64,000 nucleotides of DNA from Bradyrhizobium sp. Ai1a-2 (GTDB taxonomy: Bacteria > Pseudomonadota > Alphaproteobacteria > Rhizobiales > Xanthobacteraceae), in contig NZ_AUEZ01000023.1 of the NCBI RefSeq assembly GCF_000426245.1, positions 43,993-107,992 on the forward strand, in the 5' to 3' direction. The notes beneath the pieces were generated by a model that saw nothing but the letters and a program-made list of their open reading frames with translations, was not told the DNA's origin and did no database searches. The translations under genes and the position numbers were made by a program. Below, piece by piece: positions 8,242 through 15,432 of this stretch. Each line of letters begins with the position of its first letter. The stretch's first letter is position 1.

Positions 8242-11200
8242 ATGGCGAGGACAAGCACCGAGCTGACCGACTGGCTGTGTGGACACGGCCTGGGTCAGTA
8301 CGCCCAGGCCTTCGCCGACAACAACATCGAATACTCGGTCCTTCCTGATTTGACGGACAATGATCTCAGGAAGCTTGGCATCAATTCCCTGGGTCACCGC
8401 AAGAAGCTGCTGAAGGCCATCGAAGCCTTGACGGCAGCGAAGTTCGGCGTGGCGTCCGCCTCGGTCCTGCCGCAGCGCGAAGCGGAATTCCGCCAGATCA
8501 CGGTGATGTTCAGCGATCTGGTCGGCTCTACGCAGCTTTCAGAGGCGCTGGACCCGGAGGATCTGCAGAAACTCATTGACGCGTATCGGGGGGAATGCAG
8601 CACCGCGATCCGGCGCTACGGAGGCGAGGTCGCGCGCTACTTCGGCGATGGCGCGATGGCGTTCTTCGGTTGGCCCTATGCGCATGAGGACGACGCCGTT
8701 CGTGCCACTCATGCGGCACTGGAGATCGTTTCCAGAGTTGCGAAGATTCCAGGGCCGGTCACCCTGACGTGCCGGGTGGGCGTCTGCTCCGGTCCCGTCG
8801 TGGTCGGCGAAACCGGGGACAGCGGCACGTGGTCGATGGACGCGGTAGGGGAGACGCCGAACATCGCCGCGCGTCTGCAGACACTTGCCGCCGCCAACAC
8901 GGTGGTCGTTTCGGAATCGACCAGGCGACTCGTATCGGCGGCCTTCGATTTTCAGGACCTCGGTCTCCAGGAGCTCAAAGGTGTAAGCGAATCCGTTCAC
9001 GTCTATCGCGTGCTCTCGGCAAAGCACACCGCCAACCGCTTCGAGGCGGCGCATACGGGCTCCCTTACGCCGCTGATCGGGCGCTCCAGCGAGCTTTCGC
9101 TGCTGCTCGACCGATGGCAGAAGGCCAAGGAGGGCGACGGCCAGGTCGTATTCCTTTCGGGCATTCCCGGAGTCGGAAAATCGAGGCTTCTCCACGAACT
9201 GAAATCGCGTGTCGAGGATGAGCCGCACGTCCTGCTTCACCATCAGTGCTCGCCCTATCACAGTCAGAGCGCGTTCTTCCCTGTCATTGAGCAGATCGAG
9301 CAGGCGGCACAACTGACGGCGCGCGAGCCCGATGCGGATAAGCTTGCGAAGCTCAAGGCCTATCTTCCGCACCCGATCGATGGCGCGATGGAGCCGGTCG
9401 CGTTGATCGCGAAGCTGCTGTCGATCCCCTCGGAAAACGACGAACTGTCAGGGCTTACGCCGAGGCAAGTGAAGAACAGGACGATCTCTACCCTGGTCGA
9501 CATCCTGTTGGCATTTTCCGCTCAACGCCCGACGCTCTGCATCTTCGAGGATGCGCATTGGCTCGATGCGTCGACCCTCGAGCTGCTCGAACTGGTCACC
9601 AGCCGCATCGATCGCGCCCGCGTGCTGCTGATCGTATCCTGCCGGCCTGAATTTCGTCCCGGGTGGATCACTCACGCGAACACCACCTTGCACTCGCTCA
9701 CCCGGCTGTCGCACAGCGAAGTGAGGGCGATGATCCGGGAGCTCTCGAGCGGCGCGAGCATGCCCCAGCCGTTGCTCGAGCAGATCATCGAAAAGGCCGA
9801 CGGCGTCCCGCTATTCATCGAGGAGCTGACAAACAGCACGTTGAGCGCGCCCTTGCGGGGTCGAGGCGCTGTCGAGCGCAAGATGCAAACGGCATTGCTC
9901 AGGGTTCCGGACACGCTAAGCGACGCCTTGATGGAGCGGCTCGACCGGGTCGCGCCGAGCCGCAGACTTGCACAGATCGCGGCCGTGATCGGACGGGAGT
10001 TCTCCTATGATCTCCTGTCGGCTGCATCGCAGGTTGCCGAGGGGGATATGCTGTCGGCGCTTACACTGCTCGAACGCGCCGATATCATTTACCGGGTCGA
10101 TGTTTCGCCGTTCGTGCGTTACGCCTTCAAGCACGTGCTGCTGCGCGATGCGATCTACGACTCCCTGCTCAAGAGCAAGCGGCTGCAGTTCCACGCCGAT
10201 ATCGCCACCATCCTTGAGCATGACTTTCCGGAGCTTGCCGAAAATCAGCCCGAGGTTCTCGCCTATCACTATCAGGAGGCCGGCAATCATCCACTTGCGA
10301 TTCGCTGCTGGTTCAAGTCCGGGCAACGCGCGCTTGCGAATTCCGCCAACGTCGAGGCCATCGGCAATTTTCGAAAGGCGCTTCAGCTTCTGAACGCCAT
10401 GCCGGACACGCTCGAGCGGACCAGGCAGGAGATCGACATTCAGTTGGCGTTGGGCATACCCCTCATTGCTGTGCAGGGCTATGCCTCTGCGGAAACGCGC
10501 GAAGCCTTTTCGCAGGCGCGTGCGCTCTGCCTGCGGCTCGGCAACATTCCCGAATATCTCCAGGCGCTGTTCGGGCTGTGGGGGAATTTGTGGATGTCGG
10601 GCAAGAATGATGAAGCGCTCGGCATGGCCGAAGAATTCCTCTCGCGGGCTCAGGCATTGTCCGACGCCGTGCCGCCAATGGTCGCTCATAGAATGATGGG
10701 CAGCTCGTTATTGACGATCGGTGACTTTCGATCCTCGGCTGACCATTTCGAGCAGTCGATCAAGCTTTCGATGAACAAGGAAAGGCCGCCGCTATACCAT
10801 CTCTATATGGTCGAGCCGCAGGCGGCGTCGCTGCTGCTCCTGTCCTGGGATTTGTGGTTCCTCGGCTATCCCGACCAAGCGCTCGCGCGGGTCTCGGAAG
10901 CGCTTGCCTTGGCGCGAGATCTTCGCCACCCCTATACCGTAGCTTTCGCGCATTACATGACCTCGGTCGTGCACCTCCTGCGCGGCGAGGCCGATCTCGC
11001 CTTCGAGAACGCCGAAAAGAGCCTCGGAGTGTCGCGAGAGCAGCGGTTCTCGCTCTACGCGATCCTGTCGCGAATTTCGCGCGGCCGGGCACTCGGCGAC
11101 CTCGGCCGGATCGAAGAGGCCCGCGCCGAGATCGCTCGCGGGCTCGACGAGGCCCGGCAGAACAACGTCGGTTTCATGCTGCCGATGATGGAGAGCTGGC

Positions 11201-11583
11201 TCGCGGAGATGCACGCCAGGGCAGGAGAAAATGAGTACGCGCTATGGATCGTCGGGCAGACCCTGACAAATCTCGATGACGTGACAGGCAGGTCATGGGA
11301 ATCGGAATTGCATCGGCAAAGAGCGCAGCTTGTACTGGCGCCCGATCCATCGAACGTTTCGGAAGCCGAATCCTGCCTGAAGAAGTCCATCGAAGTGGCA
11401 CGTGGCAAAAGCGCCAAATCCCTGGAGTTGCGCGCCTCGATAGACCTTGCCGAACTCTGGCGCGGGCAAGGAAGGCTTGACGCGGCCCGCGCGCTATTGG
11501 AGCCAATCTGCGGCTGGTTCGACGAGGGGGCCGAGACGGGCGACCTCAGGCGAGCGCGCGCGGCTCAGGCCGCGGCGCTCTGA
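8242..11583 (+). CDS. SAM - class III nucleotide cyclase - AAA ATPase - TPR regulator
   Basis: A 1113-residue multidomain signalling protein. Residues 5-65 form a SAM domain (LTDWLCGHGLGQYAQAF). About 85-255 is a class III adenylate/guanylate cyclase domain (VMFSDLVGSTQLSE with a metal Asp, then YFGDGAMAFFG). From about 275 comes an STAND-type AAA domain with Walker A GIPGVGKS near 308 and Walker B FEDAHWLDAS near 434. From about 690 to the end there are helical TPR-like repeats. It has no membrane segment. Such proteins are numerous in Bradyrhizobium and their triggers are mostly unknown. It follows the oxidase-like gene by 110 bases on the same strand. Confidence 0.9.
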   Translation: MARTSTELTDWLCGHGLGQYAQAFADNNIEYSVLPDLTDNDLRKLGINSLGHRKKLLKAIEALTAAKFGVASASVLPQREAEFRQITVMFSDLVGSTQLSEALDPEDLQKLIDAYRGECSTAIRRYGGEVARYFGDGAMAFFGWPYAHEDDAVRATHAALEIVSRVAKIPGPVTLTCRVGVCSGPVVVGETGDSGTWSMDAVGETPNIAARLQTLAAANTVVVSESTRRLVSAAFDFQDLGLQELKGVSESVHVYRVLSAKHTANRFEAAHTGSLTPLIGRSSELSLLLDRWQKAKEGDGQVVFLSGIPGVGKSRLLHELKSRVEDEPHVLLHHQCSPYHSQSAFFPVIEQIEQAAQLTAREPDADKLAKLKAYLPHPIDGAMEPVALIAKLLSIPSENDELSGLTPRQVKNRTISTLVDILLAFSAQRPTLCIFEDAHWLDASTLELLELVTSRIDRARVLLIVSCRPEFRPGWITHANTTLHSLTRLSHSEVRAMIRELSSGASMPQPLLEQIIEKADGVPLFIEELTNSTLSAPLRGRGAVERKMQTALLRVPDTLSDALMERLDRVAPSRRLAQIAAVIGREFSYDLLSAASQVAEGDMLSALTLLERADIIYRVDVSPFVRYAFKHVLLRDAIYDSLLKSKRLQFHADIATILEHDFPELAENQPEVLAYHYQEAGNHPLAIRCWFKSGQRALANSANVEAIGNFRKALQLLNAMPDTLERTRQEIDIQLALGIPLIAVQGYASAETREAFSQARALCLRLGNIPEYLQALFGLWGNLWMSGKNDEALGMAEEFLSRAQALSDAVPPMVAHRMMGSSLLTIGDFRSSADHFEQSIKLSMNKERPPLYHLYMVEPQAASLLLLSWDLWFLGYPDQALARVSEALALARDLRHPYTVAFAHYMTSVVHLLRGEADLAFENAEKSLGVSREQRFSLYAILSRISRGRALGDLGRIEEARAEIARGLDEARQNNVGFMLPMMESWLAEMHARAGENEYALWIVGQTLTNLDDVTGRSWESELHRQRAQLVLAPDPSNVSEAESCLKKSIEVARGKSAKSLELRASIDLAELWRGQGRLDAARALLEPICGWFDEGAETGDLRRARAAQAAAL

Positions 11584-11590
11584 TCCTCGT

Positions 11591-11617
11591 CGCCGGCGGT
11601 CCACGGCTCCGCCGGCG
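11591..11617 (+). terminator. GC-rich hairpin after the cyclase gene
   Basis: CGCCGGCGG pairs perfectly with CCGCCGGCG across a 9-base loop, 8 bases after the stop at 11583. There is no T-run, so termination is plausible but not certain. Confidence 0.4.
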
Positions 11618-11801
11618 CGAGGTCCGCGTGCTGCCTGCCGCTTCGACACCAACTGAAACTTATGAAATCACTACATGGACCTTATATCAGCGGCCCAAAA
11701 CCTTATGCTGTCTTGATATCGGCCCTGCTAGCGTTGGCTGACGCTGCTATTTGGAACCGATTCGAGAGGAATGTGGCGCTCAGCCGCGCGCCAGGACGGC
11801 C

Positions 11802-12509
11802 ATGGAGGCATTCCTACCCAACATCCTGCTGATCGACCCGGATCGCGCCATGCATACGTTGCTGCGCCGCGACCTGTGTGGCCACGGATATAGCCTGATG
11901 ACGGCAAGCAACACGCGGCAGGCGCTCGCGTTGCTGCGCATGGAGCCCAATCTCGCCCTTCTCGAGCTCGAGCTGCCTGATACGAGCGGTCTTGAACTGC
12001 TGAGCCGTCTTCGGGAAAAAGGAGAGGACCTTCCAATCATCGCCTTCTCGGAAAACGGCGATATCCGCACCAAGATCCAGGCGCTCGACCTTGGCGCCTG
12101 CGACTTCCTCCAAAAACCCTTTGACGTCGAGGAGCTTGCGGCGCGAATACGGGTCGCTCTCAGGGGGCGCTTTGCGTACCGCGTCGAGCAACCCGTTTAT
12201 CGTCTCGCCCAGCTTGAGGTGGACCTGCGTCGTCGCATGGTCAGGCTCGCAGAGGAGGAGATCCATCTATCACCGAAAGAATATGATCTCTTGCGCCTTT
12301 TCGTCGTGCACGCCGGCAAGGTGCTCACCCACCAATTCCTCATGAGCGAACTATGGGAGGAAAAGGTGGATACGCAGTTCTTGCGGGTCTATGTGCGCCA
12401 GCTCAGAAGCAAGATCGAGGAAGATCCGACGCATCCCAGATATCTGCTCACCCAAATGGGCGTTGGCTACCGCCTCTGCCCTCCCGACGCGGCGAGCAAT
12501 CCCCACTAA
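11802..12509 (+). CDS. OmpR/PhoB-type response regulator with degenerate phosphorylation site
   Basis: A 235-residue regulator: a receiver domain (about 5-120) and a winged-helix DNA-binding domain (about 135-228, EIHLSPKEYDLLRLFVVHAG ... VRQLRSKIEEDP). The phosphoacceptor is Glu instead of Asp: ALLELELPDTSG where KdpE has IDLGLPDGDG. The second acidic residue of the pair near the N-terminus is Pro (LLIDPD). The Lys in QKPFDVEE and the Ser in IAFSE remain. It therefore probably works without phosphorylation. The ATG at 11802 was preferred to a TTG at 11751, which would add 17 non-conserved residues. No kinase gene is adjacent; it lies just upstream of kdp and is KdpE-like. Confidence 0.85.
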   Translation: MEAFLPNILLIDPDRAMHTLLRRDLCGHGYSLMTASNTRQALALLRMEPNLALLELELPDTSGLELLSRLREKGEDLPIIAFSENGDIRTKIQALDLGACDFLQKPFDVEELAARIRVALRGRFAYRVEQPVYRLAQLEVDLRRRMVRLAEEEIHLSPKEYDLLRLFVVHAGKVLTHQFLMSELWEEKVDTQFLRVYVRQLRSKIEEDPTHPRYLLTQMGVGYRLCPPDAASNPH

Positions 12510-12544
12510 AGCGTTTTCTTCACGCGAACCGCTCGAAAACGCTC
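12510..12544. repeat. Dispersed intergenic repeat, family B (short copy)
   Basis: GCGTTTTCTTCACGCGAACC followed by GCTCGAAAACGC: the two ends pair (GCGTTTTC with GAAAACGC). Longer copies lie at 39475-39520, 49577-49623 and 52080-52131. It starts at the stop of the response-regulator gene and could serve as its terminator. Confidence 0.7.
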
Positions 12545-12613
12545 TGGCATCTTTATGCCATCCTTACGCGTGGGCATAAAAACTCAGCACCAATCTTGCA
12601 TGCGACGCACTAA

Positions 12614-12656
12614 ATGCGTGCCGGCAATCCGAGCAAAAAAAGGAGCCGGCACGCAT
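12614..12656. promoter_or_regulatory. 12-bp inverted repeat in the kdp upstream region
   Basis: ATGCGTGCCGGC pairs perfectly with GCCGGCACGCAT across a 19-base A-rich loop, 120 bases before kdpF. It could be a KdpE-type operator, an attenuator-like hairpin in the leader, or the terminator of the upstream gene. The sequence does not tell which. Confidence 0.45.
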
Positions 12657-12776
12657 GTCGTGCAATCACCCATCACCTGGATCAAAGCCGCAACCAACGC
12701 GGCTTGTCGCCGACGCGCACACCCCGATCATTTCGCCGCGGTCCCCGACTTCCCCAGATCTCGAGCGAGGTCAGCA

Positions 12777-12872
12777 ATGTCCGCTGCCTTAATGACCTGG
12801 CTGGCCGGCGTCTGTGCCATCGGCCTTTTCGTCTACCTGTTCTATGCCCTCGTGAAGCCAGAGCGCTTCTGA
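12777..12872 (+). CDS. kdpF: KdpF, small stabilising subunit of the potassium ATPase
   Basis: A 31-residue hydrophobic peptide, MSAALMTWLAGVCAIGLFVY then LFYALVKPERF: one membrane helix with the typical KPERF tail of KdpF. It stabilises the KdpABC complex in the inner membrane. It is the first gene of the kdp operon. GAGCGAGG lies about 8 bases before the ATG. The spacer to the next peptide gene is 40 bases. Confidence 0.9.
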   Translation: MSAALMTWLAGVCAIGLFVYLFYALVKPERF

Positions 12873-12912
12873 GAGCAGGGCAGGGATCGCAACAACAAAC
12901 CTGGCAGCAACT

Positions 12913-12996
12913 ATGGGCGACCTCATATTCGTGGCGGTGACGCTCCTCTTCTTCGTACTCTCGGCAGGGTTCATCGTGGCCCTGGACCGGATTTGA
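12913..12996 (+). CDS. 27-residue membrane peptide between kdpF and kdpA
   Basis: ATG at 12913 to TGA at 12996 encodes MGDLIFVAVTLLFFVLSAGF then IVALDRI: one strongly hydrophobic helix with a charged end. It lies between kdpF and kdpA, on the same strand, 10 bases before the kdpA start. Comparable peptides (MDLIF... with ALxxRL ends) are known upstream of kdpF/kdpA in some proteobacteria. Its role is unknown; a second small Kdp subunit is a reasonable guess. It is usually missed because of its length. Confidence 0.7.
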   Translation: MGDLIFVAVTLLFFVLSAGFIVALDRI

Positions 12997-13006
12997 GGGC
13001 GTTCAC

Positions 13007-14710
13007 ATGGTCCAAGACATCACTCAATTCGTTCTCATCCTTGCGATCATGACCGGCCTGGTCGTGGTCGTCGGCAAATGGATGACGCATTTATTCACCA
13101 GTCCCGCCGACAACATGATCGAGCGTGGCACGTACCGGATTCTCGGCATCAATCCTTCGGAAAAAATGTCCTGGAACCGCTACGGCATGGTGCTGCTGCT
13201 CAGCAACGCCGCAATGATGCTGCTCGGCTATCTGATCCTGCGCTTGCAAGAATATCTGCCCGGCGATTCGCTTGCGCGCGCGTCCCAGACGCCGGATCTG
13301 GCCTTCAACACCGCCGCGTCGTTCATCACCAACACCAACTGGCAGTCCTATTCGGGCGAATCGAGCCTGTCGAATTTCTCGCAGATGGCTGTCATCACGT
13401 TTCTCATGACGGTGAGCGCCGCGACCGGCGTTGCGGCGGCAGGAGCCTTCATCCGGGGGCTCAGCCGGAAGAGCGCGGCAGACATCGGCAACTATTGGGT
13501 CGACTTCACCCGCGTCACGTACCGCCTGCTTCTGCCAATCTGCTTCGTCATGGCGCTCGTCTACGTCTGGCAGGGCATGCCGCAGACACTGAGTGCCGAT
13601 GCAATGGCGACCACGCTCGAAGGCGCCAAGCAGCAGCTCATTGTCGGGCCGGTTGCAAGCCTGGAGTCGATCAAGCACATCGGCACCAATGGCGGTGGCT
13701 TCTTTGCCATGAACGCCGCGCACCCGTTCGAGAATCCGACCCCTTTCACCAACACGCTGCATATCCTCAGCATGCTGCTGATTCCGTCGGCGCTGACCTA
13801 TGTCTTCGGCTCCATGATCTTGCGCCGCCGACAGGGCTGGGCGTTCTTCGCCGCCTTCCTTGTGATGTTCCTCGGTTTCCTTGCGCTGGTCTACGGTTCC
13901 GAGCAGTCAGGCAATCCGCTGCTGTCTCCGATGGGCGTCGACCAGGCGCAGACGGCGCTGCAGGCCGGAGGCAATATGGAAGGCAAGGAGCTGCGCTTCG
14001 GTATCGCCCAGACCAGCCTGTTCGTAACGACCACAACGGCGGCAACGACCGGCTCGGTCGACTCCATGCACTCGTCGCTTACGCCGCTCGGCGGTCTGGT
14101 GCCGATCGCACAGATGATGCTGAACAACGTGTTTGGCGGCGACGGCGTGGGCCTCATCAATCTCGTCACCTATGCGATCCTGACGGTGTTCCTGGTCGGC
14201 ATGATGATCGGGCGGACGCCTGAGTTTCTTGGCAAGAAGGTCGAGGCGCGTGAGATGAAATACGTGATGCTCGCGGTGCTGGCCCATCCGTTCAGCATCC
14301 TGGGCTTCACCGCACTCGCGTGTCTGATGCCTTCCACGCTGGCAAGCCTTGCCAACCAGGGACCGCACGGCTTCAGCGAGGTGCTCTACGCCTACACCTC
14401 GGGCACCGCCAACAATGGCTCGGCCTTTGCCGGCCTCAACGCCAACACGCCGTTCTTCAACACGACGATCGGCCTGGCGATGCTGGTCGGGCGCTATCTG
14501 ACCCTGCTGCCAATGTTGGCGGTCGCGGGCGCGCTCGCGGCCAAGAAGACCATCCCGGAAGGTCCGGGAACGTTGTCGGCAGCGACGCCTCTGTTCACCG
14601 GACTGCTTGTCTTCGTGATCCTCGTCGTCGGCGGCCTGACGTTCCTGCCGGCTCTGGCTCTCGGCCCGATTGTCGAGCACCTGATGATGCTCGCCGGCAC
14701 GACATTCTGA
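13007..14710 (+). CDS. kdpA: Potassium-transporting ATPase subunit A (K+ channel-like)
   Basis: A 567-residue polytopic inner-membrane protein that binds and conducts K+ in the KdpFABC pump. Selectivity-filter-like stretches are visible: NTNWQSYSGE near residue 111 and GTNGGGFFAMNAAHPFENPT near 228. The full family length and many membrane helices are present. GAGGG lies before the ATG at 13007. kdpC follows after 11 bases. Confidence 0.97.
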   Translation: MVQDITQFVLILAIMTGLVVVVGKWMTHLFTSPADNMIERGTYRILGINPSEKMSWNRYGMVLLLSNAAMMLLGYLILRLQEYLPGDSLARASQTPDLAFNTAASFITNTNWQSYSGESSLSNFSQMAVITFLMTVSAATGVAAAGAFIRGLSRKSAADIGNYWVDFTRVTYRLLLPICFVMALVYVWQGMPQTLSADAMATTLEGAKQQLIVGPVASLESIKHIGTNGGGFFAMNAAHPFENPTPFTNTLHILSMLLIPSALTYVFGSMILRRRQGWAFFAAFLVMFLGFLALVYGSEQSGNPLLSPMGVDQAQTALQAGGNMEGKELRFGIAQTSLFVTTTTAATTGSVDSMHSSLTPLGGLVPIAQMMLNNVFGGDGVGLINLVTYAILTVFLVGMMIGRTPEFLGKKVEAREMKYVMLAVLAHPFSILGFTALACLMPSTLASLANQGPHGFSEVLYAYTSGTANNGSAFAGLNANTPFFNTTIGLAMLVGRYLTLLPMLAVAGALAAKKTIPEGPGTLSAATPLFTGLLVFVILVVGGLTFLPALALGPIVEHLMMLAGTTF

Positions 14711-14721
14711 GGAAAGATCCT

Positions 14722-15432
14722 ATGCGTAACGAACGAACCATCATCCCTGCTTCCGCGTCGGTCTCGCAGTCGTCCTTCAAGGGCGTCGCCCGGCCGGTTC
14801 TGGTCTCCGCCGTGTTCTTCATGGTGGTGACCGGAATAGCCTATCCGCTGCTGACCACCGGCGTCGCCAACATCCTCTTCCCTGATCAGGCCCAAGGAAG
14901 CCTGATCGTGGCGAATGGCCAGGCCGTCGGCTCCCGGGTCATCGGGCAGTATTTCACCAAGCCGAGATACTTCCACGGCCGGCCGAGCGCGACCTCGGGT
15001 ACGGATCCGGAAGATTCGTCCAAGACCGTCGACCAGCCTTACAATGCTGCGGCCAGTGGCGCGAGCAACCAGGGCGTCATCAGCAAGAAGCTGCTCGACG
15101 CGGTCGCCGAACGGACCAAGGCTTACCGCGAAGAGAATGGGCTTGCTGCGGATGCCCTCGTCCCAGTCGACGCCGTCACCGCGTCCGGCTCGGGCCTCGA
15201 TCCGCACATCTCTGTCGCGAATGCCACGCTGCAAGCGGCGCGGATCGCGAGCGCGCGCGGATTGCCGGCGGAGAAAGTGCTGGAATTCGTGGATCGGAGC
15301 ACGAGCGGTCCCCAACTCGGTGTCCTCGGCGATAGCAGGGTCAACGTCCTCGAACTCAATCTCGCACTGGATGCGGCCACTCTGGCTCATCGTGCCGCGG
15401 GGAAAGAAAGCGGATTATCATGGCACAAGTAG
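14722..15432 (+). CDS. kdpC: Potassium-transporting ATPase subunit C
   Basis: A 236-residue subunit with one N-terminal membrane helix (residues 25-48, PVLVSAVFFMVVTGIAYPLL) and a periplasmic domain holding family motifs: SRVIGQYFTKPRYFHGRPSA, the ASGASNQG loop, and DAVTASGSGLDPHIS. It assists ATP and K+ handling in the Kdp complex. GAGGAAAG precedes the ATG at 14722; the longer open frame upstream lies inside kdpA and is not real. It sits before kdpB and overlaps it by 13 bases, whereas the familiar order is A-B-C. Confidence 0.95.
   Translation: MRNERTIIPASASVSQSSFKGVARPVLVSAVFFMVVTGIAYPLLTTGVANILFPDQAQGSLIVANGQAVGSRVIGQYFTKPRYFHGRPSATSGTDPEDSSKTVDQPYNAAASGASNQGVISKKLLDAVAERTKAYREENGLAADALVPVDAVTASGSGLDPHISVANATLQAARIASARGLPAEKVLEFVDRSTSGPQLGVLGDSRVNVLELNLALDAATLAHRAAGKESGLSWHK

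Noticed and set aside
13078..14223. 381-codon plus-strand frame inside kdpA
   Set aside because: Arg/His-rich alternate-frame translation of kdpA.
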